A DNA stretch of 64,000 bases from assembly GCA_030372985.1 (NCBI GenBank), contig JAUCQB010000072.1, positions 19,543 through 83,542 on the forward strand, written 5' to 3'. This stretch comes from Phycisphaerae bacterium (GTDB lineage: Bacteria; Planctomycetota; Phycisphaerae; UBA1845; PWPN01). A program made the translations under genes and the position numbers. How positions within the stretch are numbered: the first letter of the stretch is position 1; the number at the start of each line of letters is the position of its first letter. Shown here piece after piece: positions 1-9,305 of the stretch. The notes below the pieces were generated by a model. That model worked only from the letters and a program-made list of their open reading frames with translations. It searched no databases and was not told the origin of the DNA.

Positions 1-799
1 CCGGCCCGTTGTGCTCCATGCCCTGGAAGCCGTCGAGCACCGACAGGTCCGGGTGCAGACGCCGGGCGAGCTGAAACAGGTTGAGGTTGATGGCCTCGTT
101 GGCCGGCCCGCCGTGGATAATCGGCTTGTCATTTGTGCCCTTGCTGCCGGGTCCCCAGTGATACGTCTTGTCCTTCTGAGCGGCCCCGACGACGAGGTTC
201 TTGAGCGACAGGGTGACCACCGCCCGGTCGTGGGTCTTGAGGGGTGTCGCTGAGACGATGTAGGTCTCCGGGTCCAGGAGCAATGGCGCCATCCGGACGG
301 CTTGAGGGTGAAAACGCTCGTCGGACACATGTATCATCGTCGAAAGCTCATCGTCCAGGTCCACGAAGCGGACATTGTACTTACGTGCCAGTCGGTCGTA
401 GCCGTAGTTTGAAAAGCCCTCCAGCGCCGAGCCCGAGGCCGCGGACTCGGCGATGATGAACTCATCCTTGTGAAAGGGGGAAAGAAAGTCCAGAATCGAC
501 TCGAGGCAATCCAGGTGAGTGGCGGCCAGTTGTTTGCTGGTCACGACGATGTTCGGCTTGAGCACCACGCGCTTCTTCCGGGCAAGCGTCTCGCGGATCT
601 GCGTCTCCACCAGCCGCAGGGCGCGATGAATGTTGTCGCCTCGCGTGCCGCCGGCGGTCAGTGCGACCCGGCTGGAGCCCGCGGGCCGCGATTGTGCCGC
701 GAGCGGGCGCGGCAGGCAGCCCCAAGCCAGCCCGCCCAGCGCGACACGTCCCATCGTGTGAAGGAAATCGCGTCGGCTGTGATTGGTCGTTGTTCGCAT
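1..799 (-). CDS. DUF362 domain protein with Tat signal (3' end outside window)
   Basis: The open frame runs from an ATG at 799 to the window edge with no stop, so the C-terminus is missing. The N-terminus carries a Tat-type signal (SRRDFLHTMG near residue 8) and then a hydrophobic stretch ending in PLAAQ. Further on the protein reads VVLKPNIV, then a segment built around AESAASGS, and later TPLKTHDRAVVTLSLKN. This K-P-N and K-T-H layout is the DUF362 signature, a family of uncertain function that often sits beside iron-sulfur or sugar-related proteins. Export through Tat suggests that it folds, perhaps with a cofactor, before crossing the membrane. It lies 75 bp downstream of the DUF3592 gene on the same strand. 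The family assignment is firm; the biochemical role is unknown. Confidence 0.85.
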   Translation of the reverse strand, partial: MRTTTNHSRRDFLHTMGRVALGGLAWGCLPRPLAAQSRPAGSSRVALTAGGTRGDNIHRALRLVETQIRETLARKKRVVLKPNIVVTSKQLAATHLDCLESILDFLSPFHKDEFIIAESAASGSALEGFSNYGYDRLARKYNVRFVDLDDELSTMIHVSDERFHPQAVRMAPLLLDPETYIVSATPLKTHDRAVVTLSLKNLVVGAAQKDKTYHWGPGSKGTNDKPIIHGGPANEAINLNLFQLARRLHPDLSVLDGFQGMEHNGP

Positions 800-874
800 G
801 GCTTCGGTCCCATTGAACGGAGACTGCTTCCGGCGTCTTTGCCTCGTCCATGTAATCTTGCCCGGCCGACATTG

Positions 875-2689
875 TCAAGCTGATGGTTTCGTCAATCCGC
901 TCTCGATTTGCCGGACGAGCCACTGCGCGGCTGGTTCACCGGGGATCATGCCACCGAGCTTGACCTTTCGACCGTGGGTCGTGACCAGGTGGACGACGTA
1001 GTACTGGGTCATCTCAGAGCCTGACCGGACCTGTGCGGAGTCGGAGATCTTGATCTCCTGGATATCGATGGCTGGAATCTCGATCCCGCGGTGCAGGAAC
1101 CGCGGCCATCGCTCGATGATGACTTCGGCCAGGCTCACTGTGATTCGAGTCGATCCGAGGAAACCACGGATTACCGCCCTCAGGGCGACCGCACCGGCCA
1201 GGCACAGGGCCGCCGGCATCAGGATGGACCACCCGCCGTTTTGCCACACCGAGCGCAGCCAGATTCCGCCGCCGATCAGCAGACCTGCGGCCAAGACCAT
1301 CGTCAGAATGAAGGTGCCCCATCCGGGCCACCCGGACACGACAAGTATCGCGCCGCCGCTCGGGTCTACTTCCCGCCGCACTTTCCCAGGCAGCGGCGAC
1401 TCGGGACTGTCGAGAGTGGCCTCCAACCGGGCGGCCTTCTCGGGAGGTTCGCCGATCGTCGTCCGGCTCTGCTCCGTCCTGAATACGGGCACGTCGAATC
1501 TCAGGTCCAGGTTTGCGCCGGGGATGTCGGCTTTGGCTGTGAGCTGCCACAGGATCTGATCCTTGGGGTTCGAGTCGTCGTACGGCAGGCAGTCGTAGGG
1601 GATCTGGAAATCGACGGGCAGGCACAACTCGGTCTGTCCGTAGGTCGCGGTACCGGCTCGCAGGGTTCTCGTATCTTCCCACATCGGCCGCTCAGTCGTC
1701 TCGTCTCCTTCGCCTTTGCGCCTGCTGATCCAATTGATGCACCGCAGGGCGACCGAAACCTCGTCGAGACCGGTCACGTCGCCGGCGATGACCAGGTAGC
1801 CCGCCAAGTGCCCGCCGATGACGCCGGGCAGGGTGCGTAATTCAAGGCGGCTGTTGCGGAATCGCCGGTGTCGCAGAGTACTCGCAGCCGCCGCTGCAAG
1901 CATCCCTATACCAGCGATGGGCAACAACAGTAGAAACGCCGCCCAATACTGACCACGCCGGATCGCGTCGGGGACAATGGCGATGATGGCGGGGAGCGTA
2001 ATGGAGTTCCACAGGATCGGAAAGCCCCAGAGGGGAACCAACGTGCGGCTGGATTCCGAGCGGAGCCGTCCGTCTACCCATGCCATCTTCCACATCCAAG
2101 GCCTATCCGGATGATCGAGTTGAAGTGCCTTACCTTGCCGTTTGCGCCGGCGACGGGTCCCGTCAAACCAGACAAAGGCGAGACTGATTCCGCCGAAGCC
2201 GACCACGAACACCATGTTGAAGAGAAGCAGTCCTGTTCTGAGGGTTCGATCCAGCACGGCCTCCGCGGGATTTGTGGGATTGACCCAGCAGGGGACGGTG
2301 TCGCTCTCGATTCCATCTTGATGGGTCTTAAGGCGGTTGTAGGTGTCCTGTTGCCATGAACCGATGTTATCGCTGCCTCCCCCCGTGAGACCGACCCGGT
2401 CGTTCCTGTAACTTACCCCGTTGAACACATAGGTGTACCTGCACACGACACGATGGGTCGCGCCATCACTGTCGCCGTCGACCTCCAGATCGAGATGGGT
2501 GATCGTTGCCGGGGTCTCGACCCAACCCTTTGCTCTCTGCCAGGTGGCGACCATTGAGACTGCGCGATAGGCCATGAAGATGGCCACGCCTGGAAAGGCA
2601 AGGAGCATCACCACCACCATCAGAATAAACGGAGCGGCGATGATCTTGCCGACAAGACCGGCCTTTTTCGGCGTATCCTTCTCCGACAT
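875..2689 (-). CDS. DUF3592 domain-containing membrane protein
   Basis: A 604-residue protein of the inner membrane. An N-terminal TM helix (about residues 14-38) is followed by a soluble stretch with the DUF3592 pattern: RAKGWVETPATITH, then CRYTYVFNGVSY, then VPCWVNPTNPAEAVLDR. A second TM segment follows (about 150-172), then two more (about 225-270), and a last pair near 480-525. The C-terminal part after the last TM pair resembles a small PH-like cytoplasmic domain, but that is only an impression. DUF3592 proteins have no agreed function. It is divergent from the AAA ATPase gene at 2913 and upstream of the DUF362 gene on the same strand. The start ATG at 2689 is the first in frame and gives a sensible cytosolic N-terminus. 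Confidence 0.82.
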   Translation of the reverse strand: MSEKDTPKKAGLVGKIIAAPFILMVVVMLLAFPGVAIFMAYRAVSMVATWQRAKGWVETPATITHLDLEVDGDSDGATHRVVCRYTYVFNGVSYRNDRVGLTGGGSDNIGSWQQDTYNRLKTHQDGIESDTVPCWVNPTNPAEAVLDRTLRTGLLLFNMVFVVGFGGISLAFVWFDGTRRRRKRQGKALQLDHPDRPWMWKMAWVDGRLRSESSRTLVPLWGFPILWNSITLPAIIAIVPDAIRRGQYWAAFLLLLPIAGIGMLAAAAASTLRHRRFRNSRLELRTLPGVIGGHLAGYLVIAGDVTGLDEVSVALRCINWISRRKGEGDETTERPMWEDTRTLRAGTATYGQTELCLPVDFQIPYDCLPYDDSNPKDQILWQLTAKADIPGANLDLRFDVPVFRTEQSRTTIGEPPEKAARLEATLDSPESPLPGKVRREVDPSGGAILVVSGWPGWGTFILTMVLAAGLLIGGGIWLRSVWQNGGWSILMPAALCLAGAVALRAVIRGFLGSTRITVSLAEVIIERWPRFLHRGIEIPAIDIQEIKISDSAQVRSGSEMTQYYVVHLVTTHGRKVKLGGMIPGEPAAQWLVRQIESGLTKPSA

Positions 2690-2912
2690 CTGCGGTCAGC
2701 TCCCGCCGTGGTTCAACCTCTGATGGTTGGACACGGCAACCCTTGCCGTTATTTCACGGTAGCGACGAAGGTAGCCTGGCCGACGGCATCCGGCAAGCGT
2801 GCCGCCTCGGACTGGGCGGCAAGTTCGGGCGTTTACTTGTCGTCGCGGTATGGTATGCTTGAGGATGATAATCGGCGATGCCTGCCGGGCCTGACACTGA
2901 GGGCGCCTCTTC

Positions 2913-4415
2913 ATGACCGACCGCGAGCGATTTGAACTGCTGATCCATGCCGGGCATCCGCTGATTTCCGTGGTAACCCACGAAGAGGAGTATGCCCTCA
3001 ACGTGGTTCGCGAAGTGGCTTTCGACATGGCCCGCGACCTGGCTGGCCTGGGCCTGTGGCAGTGGTCGGTCGCCTCGGGATTACGGGACGGGTTGGTCGA
3101 CACCGGCAAACGAGTGACCACCACGGAGAACGCCGCGGTTGCCCTCGCCCAACTCACGCAGCTTCCCGGCCGTTACATCTGTGTCATGCTTGACCTCGGG
3201 CCTCACCTGTCCGACGCGAAGACGCTGCGCTATTTCCGGGAAGCCATTCGGCACTGCCGCCAGGCCGGCAGCCACCTGGTGCTGATTGACTATGCCGACC
3301 AACTGCCCTCGGTTGTCGCGACGGATGCGGTACGTTTCGATGTCTCTCTGCCTGCCGAAGGCGAGCTGGATTCCATCATCCGAGACGTTGTTTGCCGCCT
3401 TCACCGGCGGGAACCGATCGAGGTGGACCTGACCCGCCGCCAGCTTCAGACGATCATTCGCAACCTGCGCGGTCTGACCCGAAGACAGGCCGAACGGATC
3501 ATCACCGAAGTCGTTCTGGAGGACCATCGTCTGGACGGTTCCGACATCAACAGCATTCTGGCCGCCAAGCGGCGTGCCGTGGATCGGGGTGGATTACTGG
3601 AATATGTCGAAGCCCCGGTGGACCTGTCCGAGATCGGCGGGCTGCGGCGACTCAAACACTGGCTCAAACTCAGGCAGCAGGCGATGTCCGACGAGGCGGC
3701 CAAGTTCGGCATCACTGCCCCGCGCGGCATTCTCATGCTCGGCGTCCAGGGGGCCGGCAAGAGCCTGTGTGCCAAGGCCATCGCAACGGCCTGGCAGCGG
3801 CCCCTCATGCGGATGGATGTGGGGGCCTTGTACGACAAGTACATCGGCGAGTCGGAAAGACGGCTCCGTGACGCCCTCAGGCAGGCCGAGAGCATGGCCC
3901 CGATCATCCTGTGGGTCGATGAGATCGAGAAAGCGTTTGCCTCATCGGCCTCCCGAAGCACGGACGGAGGCCTGTCGCAGCGTATGTTCGGCTCGTTACT
4001 GACCTGGATGCAGGAGCACCTGGCGCCGGTATTCCTGGTCGCCACGGCCAACGACATTGAAGCCCTGCCTCCTGAGCTGTTGCGCAAGGGCCGCTTCGAC
4101 GAGATCTTCTTCGTCGATCTGCCGGAGGCATCGACGAGACGGGAGATCTTCGCCATCCATCTCCAAAAACGCGGCCGCGACCCCGATAAGTTCGATCTGG
4201 ACAAGCTGGCCGAGCAGTCCGAGGGATTCAGCGGTGCCGAGATCGAGCAGGCCGTCGTCTCCGGATTGCATCATGCGTTTGCAGAAGGGGCGGCCCTGGA
4301 CACTGATCGGCTCGTGCAGACCCTGGAGCAATCGCCGCCGCTTTCCGTGACGATGGCCGAAAGCGTCCAGGCTCTGCGTCAGTGGGCCGAGGGACGATGC
4401 GTGCCGGCGGATTGA
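2913..4415 (+). CDS. Ycf46-family AAA ATPase
   Basis: A 500-residue cytosolic AAA+ ATPase. The N-terminal half (about 1-230) is the non-catalytic Ycf46-type region, beginning with a pattern like FELLIHAGHPLISVVTHEE that is typical of the family. The AAA module follows: Walker A GVQGAGKS at 277-284, Walker B IILWVDEIEK at 331-340, a sensor region VFLVATAN, and the arginine finger in RKGRFDE. A C-terminal helical lid follows. Ycf46 proteins occur in cyanobacteria, plastids and many bacteria; in cyanobacteria they have been linked to inorganic carbon use and photosynthesis, which is unlikely to be the role here. The gene is followed after 36 bp by the DUF3142 gene on the same strand, so the three genes to 7959 may be co-transcribed. 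Confidence 0.88.
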   Translation: MTDRERFELLIHAGHPLISVVTHEEEYALNVVREVAFDMARDLAGLGLWQWSVASGLRDGLVDTGKRVTTTENAAVALAQLTQLPGRYICVMLDLGPHLSDAKTLRYFREAIRHCRQAGSHLVLIDYADQLPSVVATDAVRFDVSLPAEGELDSIIRDVVCRLHRREPIEVDLTRRQLQTIIRNLRGLTRRQAERIITEVVLEDHRLDGSDINSILAAKRRAVDRGGLLEYVEAPVDLSEIGGLRRLKHWLKLRQQAMSDEAAKFGITAPRGILMLGVQGAGKSLCAKAIATAWQRPLMRMDVGALYDKYIGESERRLRDALRQAESMAPIILWVDEIEKAFASSASRSTDGGLSQRMFGSLLTWMQEHLAPVFLVATANDIEALPPELLRKGRFDEIFFVDLPEASTRREIFAIHLQKRGRDPDKFDLDKLAEQSEGFSGAEIEQAVVSGLHHAFAEGAALDTDRLVQTLEQSPPLSVTMAESVQALRQWAEGRCVPAD

Positions 4416-4451
4416 CCCCGCAGTCCGGCCGGTGCCGCATGGAAACAGGTC

Positions 4452-5780
4452 ATGTGCTTGCCCGCAGGAAACCCCCTGTCCCGAACCCTTCGTGCCCGTT
4501 GGCTCTTGGGTGGTTGTCTTCTGTTTGTGCTGCTGGTTGCGGTTGTCTGGCGGATCTGGCCGCGAGAGCCGGCCAGGTCGTCCGGGCCCATGCCTCATCA
4601 AGCCTATGTTTGGCAGCGTTCGTGGGGGCCGCAAGTGCCTGAGGCGATCGGTCGGGCAGAGGACCGCCTCGCTGGAGTCGTCGTTCTCGTTGTTGAGGTG
4701 TCGTGGCAAGATGGCCGGCCGCGAGTGGCTACGGCTGAATGGGACGCTATCCTTCTGTCCAGACTGAAGATGCCGGTGGGGCTCGCCATACGGATCGGCC
4801 CTTTCGCGGGCCCTTTCAGAGCCGACGACGACACGGCGGACCTGTTGACAGGCCTTGCCTTCGCGGTTCTCAAACAAGCTCGTGATACAGATCTGGCTGT
4901 GGGCGAGCTGCAAGTCGATTTCGATTGTGCGGAATCGAAACTGAGCGGTTACCGCACTTGGGTGGAGGCAATCCAGCGACGCGTATCGCCCACTCCAATC
5001 GTGATCACCGCCTTGCCGAGCTGGTTGCGGCAGTCGGCGTTTCGGAAACTGGCGGAGGCGGCAGACGGCTTCGTCTTGCAGGTTCATTCTCTGGAGCGGC
5101 CCAAGGGGCCCGATGCTCCCATGACGCTCTGCAATCCGACGGCAGCACGGCACGCGGTCGAGACGGCGGCCAGAGTCGGCAGGCCCTTCCGGGTAGCATT
5201 GCCAACCTACGGCTATGTGGTGGCATTCGATTCGACGGGCAAGTTCATTGGCCTTTCGGCCGAGGGGCCGATGGCGCGGTGGCCGAAGGATGCGCGGGTC
5301 GTCGAGATCCGGTCGGAACCCGCGGCCATGGCTGATTTGGTGCAAGCGTGGACCGACGATCGGCCGATGAATCTGCAAGGCATCATTTGGTATCGTCTTC
5401 CAACGGACAAAGACGCGCTCAACTGGCGATGGCCGACGATGGAATGCGTCATGACCGGCCGGCGCCCCCTCCCGGCCGTGCGAGCCGAACTCCGTCGACC
5501 CGAGGCCGGGATGGTGAAGGTCGACCTGGTCAACGACGGGCAGGCCGACTCGACTTCCCGAATCAGGCTCAAGATCGCGTGTGGCGGGGCGGATCTGATC
5601 GCGGGAGACGCCCTGGGGGGCTTCCAGTGGAAGGGGATGTCCACGGACGCCGTGGTTGTCGAGAGCCCGGAACCCCCGGCGTCCTGCGTACTTGCGGTGG
5701 GCCAGCGGCGAACAGTGGCCTGGCTTCGGCTGGACGACGATAAGGAGGTCCGAGTTGAGATTGAGATGGTACAGCCTTGA
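4452..5780 (+). CDS. DUF3142 domain-containing membrane-anchored protein
   Basis: A 442-residue protein with an N-terminal signal anchor (about residues 17-36, with LLGGCLLFVLLVAVVW) and an extracytoplasmic body. Just after the anchor comes the DUF3142 start pattern HQAYVWQRSWGPQV. Near residue 155 is the segment LQVDFDCAESKLSGY, whose acidic residues recall glycoside-hydrolase-like TIM barrels. The family's enzymatic role is not established. The C-terminal 100 residues look like a beta-rich domain. The 3' end overlaps the next gene by 26 bp, which implies translational coupling with the secreted protein that follows. Alternative starts exist within a few codons upstream; the ATG was chosen because it leaves a short positively charged N-terminus. 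Confidence 0.78.
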   Translation: MCLPAGNPLSRTLRARWLLGGCLLFVLLVAVVWRIWPREPARSSGPMPHQAYVWQRSWGPQVPEAIGRAEDRLAGVVVLVVEVSWQDGRPRVATAEWDAILLSRLKMPVGLAIRIGPFAGPFRADDDTADLLTGLAFAVLKQARDTDLAVGELQVDFDCAESKLSGYRTWVEAIQRRVSPTPIVITALPSWLRQSAFRKLAEAADGFVLQVHSLERPKGPDAPMTLCNPTAARHAVETAARVGRPFRVALPTYGYVVAFDSTGKFIGLSAEGPMARWPKDARVVEIRSEPAAMADLVQAWTDDRPMNLQGIIWYRLPTDKDALNWRWPTMECVMTGRRPLPAVRAELRRPEAGMVKVDLVNDGQADSTSRIRLKIACGGADLIAGDALGGFQWKGMSTDAVVVESPEPPASCVLAVGQRRTVAWLRLDDDKEVRVEIEMVQP

Positions 5781-7959
5781 ACTCGCGGCGGCGGTCATCG
5801 TTGCCGGGTGGCTGTCCCCAACGGTCGCGTGGGCGTGTGGTCCCAATTTTCCCAACCGATTGCTGACAGACGGCGACAATGCGGTGCTCAAGCCTCCGAC
5901 CGCTGATTTCACTGTCGAGGTCGATCAGATTCAGCTTCCGGGCAAGGCCGACATGATTGCACTGCTGCCTGAAGACGGGAACAAGTCTCGGCAGACAACC
6001 GACACGGATCTGACCGAGCTACGAGAGGCACTCCAGAAATCAGGGCTGACGGCAACCGAGCGCGACGCTCTTTTCAGTCGTTACCAGGACATTCGCGAGC
6101 AGATCTGGGACTTTCTCGCGGACCAGGACGAGCATCAACTTCGCCGTTCCTATGGTCTTACCGGGCAGCCGGAGTCTCAGCCGGCCGAACCGACGCTAGA
6201 GGATTTCGAGATACCCAAAGGGCTTCCCGCCGAGTTCGCGGACTACTTGCAGGGAGCGGTTGCCTATCATCGGAAAGAGCATGAGAGGGCTCGCCAGTCA
6301 TGGACGCGCTTACTCGATCGTCCGGCCGACGATCGCCGCAACCGGAGCGTGTGGGCTGCGTACATGCTCGGAAGAAGTTGGGTGGAGGAAGACCCGAATA
6401 AGGCCGTCTTGTGGTTCGAGAAAACACGCGCTCTGGCGCGCGAGGGCTTTCGTGACAGTACCGGACTGGCCGCCGCGAGCCTTGGCTGGCAGGCAAGGGC
6501 GGAACTGCAGCAAAAACGCTATGCCGAGGCGCTGACGCTGTACCTGCGGCAGTCGCGAACGGGCGATGACGGAGCACATGTCTCGTTGCGGATGACCGTT
6601 GAGCGTTTGCTCAAGGAGAACCAGGCGATTCTCGCAGGAATTGCCGCGGATCCGCTGGCCCAGCAGGTGGTGACTGCGTACATCGTGGCCAGGGGCGGCC
6701 CGAGGTGGATCCCGTGGGGTGCGCCCGATCAGAAGCTGGTGATGGTCTGGTTGCGGGCCGTTGAAAAAGCAGATGCCCGCGATGTACCGGGGGCAGGGCG
6801 GCTGGCTTGGCTGGCTTACCAGTATGACGACATGCCATCAGCCAGACGGTGGTTGGCCTTGACGCCCCAAGACCTGCCCATTGCCCGATGGCTCCGGGCC
6901 AAGCTGCTGCTGTACGACGGCAAAATCGAGCCTGCGGCCGCCATCCTTGCCGATCTGGTGAAGCTTTTCCCGCAGGATGAAACCGGACCCGATTCGTCAA
7001 GCGTCTTCGCCGCGCATGCTGTCGAATGGGAAGACGCTCCGGCCCATCTGATGCTCTGGGGCGAGATCGGCGTGCTTCACATGGCGCGGCACCAATACGT
7101 CGAGGCCATGGATGCGCTGCTGCGAGGCGGATATTGGATGGATGCGGCGTATGTGGCCGAGCGGGTGTTGACCATCAGCGAGTTGAAGCGATATGTCGAT
7201 GCCCGATACCCGCGGCAGCCAAACACTGCGCCCTCGTCCCGGCCCGAGAAGAAGCAGGAGGATGAACAGGACGAGTTGGAGCAGGAGTATCGCTTCGGCA
7301 CGCCGGGCCCGCTCGGGCTGGCATCGGCCATGCGGCATCTCCTGGCCCGCCGCCTGGCTCGCGAGAAACGGTGGGACGAAGCCCGCGCATATTATCCTGA
7401 CAAATGGCGAGAGGTGTTTGACAACTACATGACTGCCCTGAGGGCAGGGCACGATACCGGCAAGTCCAAGGAGCATCGTGCCGAATCACTCATGGAAGCG
7501 GCCGCGATCGCGCGATGGGACGGCATGGACCTGCTGGGCACCGAGCTTGAGCCGGACTGGTCGTCATTGCAGGGCAGTTTCGAGATGGAGGCGGCGTCGG
7601 AAGTGCGCGCGGAGGCCGGAGGGGCGAAGGTGGTTCCCAGCAGCACCGACGAACGTCGTAGGCTGAGGCAGCATGTCGAGCCGCGCAAGCGTTGGCATTA
7701 TCGCTACATCGCGGCCGACCTGGCCTGGCAAGCTGCCGAGTTGATGCCCAACGAGTCGGAGGAGACGGCCAGGCTGCTCTGCGAGGCCGGTTCGTGGATC
7801 AAGGCCCGCGATCCGAAGGCGGCCGATCGGTTCTATAAGGCGTTGGTCAGGCGCTGCGGCAAGACAGAGCTGGGCAAGAAGGCCGACAAGCTCAGATGGT
7901 TTCCACCGTTGAAGGCCGACGAATGGACCGAAACGCAGCCTGACGAGCATGAGCCATAA
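5755..7959 (+). CDS. secreted hypothetical protein with TPR-like helices
   Basis: A 734-residue protein. I place the start at the TTG at 5755 because an AAGGAGG SD lies at 5742-5748, six bases upstream, and the product then opens with a classic signal peptide ending TVAWA before CGPNFPN. The open frame extends further upstream, but inside the preceding gene. From about residue 160 onward the protein is helical with repeated patterns such as YLQGAVAYHRKEHERARQSW and AEALTLYLRQSRTGD, which look like tetratricopeptide repeats, so it may be a periplasmic scaffold. A charged low-complexity stretch (EKKQEDEQDELEQE) lies near residue 500. No catalytic motif is recognisable. It overlaps the DUF3142 gene and is probably its partner. 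Confidence 0.75.
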   Translation: MRLRWYSLELAAAVIVAGWLSPTVAWACGPNFPNRLLTDGDNAVLKPPTADFTVEVDQIQLPGKADMIALLPEDGNKSRQTTDTDLTELREALQKSGLTATERDALFSRYQDIREQIWDFLADQDEHQLRRSYGLTGQPESQPAEPTLEDFEIPKGLPAEFADYLQGAVAYHRKEHERARQSWTRLLDRPADDRRNRSVWAAYMLGRSWVEEDPNKAVLWFEKTRALAREGFRDSTGLAAASLGWQARAELQQKRYAEALTLYLRQSRTGDDGAHVSLRMTVERLLKENQAILAGIAADPLAQQVVTAYIVARGGPRWIPWGAPDQKLVMVWLRAVEKADARDVPGAGRLAWLAYQYDDMPSARRWLALTPQDLPIARWLRAKLLLYDGKIEPAAAILADLVKLFPQDETGPDSSSVFAAHAVEWEDAPAHLMLWGEIGVLHMARHQYVEAMDALLRGGYWMDAAYVAERVLTISELKRYVDARYPRQPNTAPSSRPEKKQEDEQDELEQEYRFGTPGPLGLASAMRHLLARRLAREKRWDEARAYYPDKWREVFDNYMTALRAGHDTGKSKEHRAESLMEAAAIARWDGMDLLGTELEPDWSSLQGSFEMEAASEVRAEAGGAKVVPSSTDERRRLRQHVEPRKRWHYRYIAADLAWQAAELMPNESEETARLLCEAGSWIKARDPKAADRFYKALVRRCGKTELGKKADKLRWFPPLKADEWTETQPDEHEP

Positions 7960-8085
7960 GCATGCGGCAGGATTTGTCGGACGCCCCGGCTTCAAGGAAA
8001 TGACCCGTGCCGAAGCACCAATCACCAAGGAAACCCAAAGCCAGGATGACCGGACCGAGGCATCAGTGAGCAATCTTGCATCCTG

Positions 8086-8121
8086 CCGAACGCTCCCCAC
8101 TGACAACGGACAACTGATAAC
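8086..8121. repeat. degenerate CTGACAAC-type intergenic repeat
   Basis: The short spacer between convergent genes contains near-repeats of the phrase actgacaac, ggacaactg and ataaccgac. Related phrases (cgctgaccgctgatcgctg) occur at about 40074-40097 and in the spacer near 57910. They look like diverged copies of a genome-wide intergenic word rather than coding sequence. Confidence 0.35.
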
Positions 8122-8136
8122 CGACCACTTCTCCTG

Positions 8137-9246
8137 TCATCCTGATTGCTTCATCCGCCTCTGCTCCATCTGCGTCCTGTTCCAGTGATCCAGGAGCCGC
8201 AAGCCGACCACCAGGAGCACGGGTCCGAGAAAGACGCCGATGAAGCCAAAGGCGATCGCTCCGCCCAGCACGCCCAGTAGAATCAGGACGAAAGGCATGC
8301 GGCTGCCCTGGCTGATGATCATCGGCTTGATCACATTGTCGACGCTGCTGATCAGCAGTCCCCAGCAGACCATGAAGATGCCCCAGCCCAGCCACCCTTT
8401 CCAGAAAAGCCAGATCGCAACCGGGATCCAGACAAGCGGCGGACCCATCGGAACGACCGAGAGGAAGAATGTCAGCAGCGCCAGCAGGGCGGCAGCGGGA
8501 ACACCGGCGATGAGAAAGCCGATGCCTGCAATCACACTCTGCGCCAGGGCTGTTCCCAGGATACCGTAGACAACTCCGCGGACCGTTTTGACCGCGACCT
8601 CGACCAGCTCGCGGGTCTGGGTGCCGACAATGTGTTCGGTGGCCTCGACGAATCGTTTCCCCACGGCCGGCCCGTCACGGAAAAGGAAGAAGGCGACGAA
8701 GATACTGAGGGCCAGCTCGCCAACCCCTTTCATGAAATGCACGCTGCCGGCGAGCAGTGCCGAGGTTACCGGCTCAACGAGCGGCTTGAGACGCGAGGCG
8801 AGCTTGGCGCTGTCCGAGGAGAGATCACGCCAGGTGTCGCCCGCATGCGAGCCGATCACAGGAAGCCGTTCGACCCAGCCAGGCGGCTCCAGCGGCGGTG
8901 ATTCCAGGACTTCGCGAAGACCAGAACCGAAACGCCGCACATCGTCGGCGAGGCTGAGGCCGATCAGTACGAAGGGAGTCAACAAGACCACGATGATGCA
9001 GACGGTCAGAATCAACGCGCCCAAGCCGCGGCGTCCTCGCAGAAAGTTGACGAGACGAGAGTAAAGCGGCCAGATCGAGATGCACAACACGATGGCCCAA
9101 AGGATGGCAGAAATGAACGGCCGCAACACCAGAATGCAGCCGATCACCAACAGACCAAGAACCACCAGCCGCAGGGTCAGCGTGGTGGCCGGCTCCTTTG
9201 ACGATACCGGATCATCCTTCCGTTGGTTTCGGTCCTGTTGCTTCAT
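8137..9246 (-). CDS. AI-2E family transporter (YdiK/PerM-like permease)
   Basis: A polytopic membrane protein of about 369 residues, the usual length for the family. Predicted TM pairs lie at about 20-60 (LVVLGLLVIGCILVLRPF) and 70-95, followed by a soluble loop and then TM helices from 140 to 345. The family-typical segment VYGILGTALAQSVIAGIGF and the GGAIAFGFIGVFLGP pattern near the C-terminus are visible. The family is named for AI-2 export, but members also act as Na+/H+ antiporters or have unknown substrates, so I do not name a substrate. The open frame begins at a TTG at 9255; I prefer the ATG three codons later. It is convergent with the gene ending at 7959. Confidence 0.87.
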   Translation of the reverse strand: MKQQDRNQRKDDPVSSKEPATTLTLRLVVLGLLVIGCILVLRPFISAILWAIVLCISIWPLYSRLVNFLRGRRGLGALILTVCIIVVLLTPFVLIGLSLADDVRRFGSGLREVLESPPLEPPGWVERLPVIGSHAGDTWRDLSSDSAKLASRLKPLVEPVTSALLAGSVHFMKGVGELALSIFVAFFLFRDGPAVGKRFVEATEHIVGTQTRELVEVAVKTVRGVVYGILGTALAQSVIAGIGFLIAGVPAAALLALLTFFLSVVPMGPPLVWIPVAIWLFWKGWLGWGIFMVCWGLLISSVDNVIKPMIISQGSRMPFVLILLGVLGGAIAFGFIGVFLGPVLLVVGLRLLDHWNRTQMEQRRMKQSG

Positions 9247-9305
9247 GCTCCCCAATCATAAGCATTTGCTTTCGCGTGTCGACGGTTCTTACCGTTGTGC
9301 GGCCA

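Noticed and set aside
3996..5912. 638-codon minus-strand frame
   Set aside because: It lies antisense to the AAA ATPase and DUF3142 genes, is full of Arg, His and Pro, and has no recognisable domain; a shadow of high-GC coding DNA.
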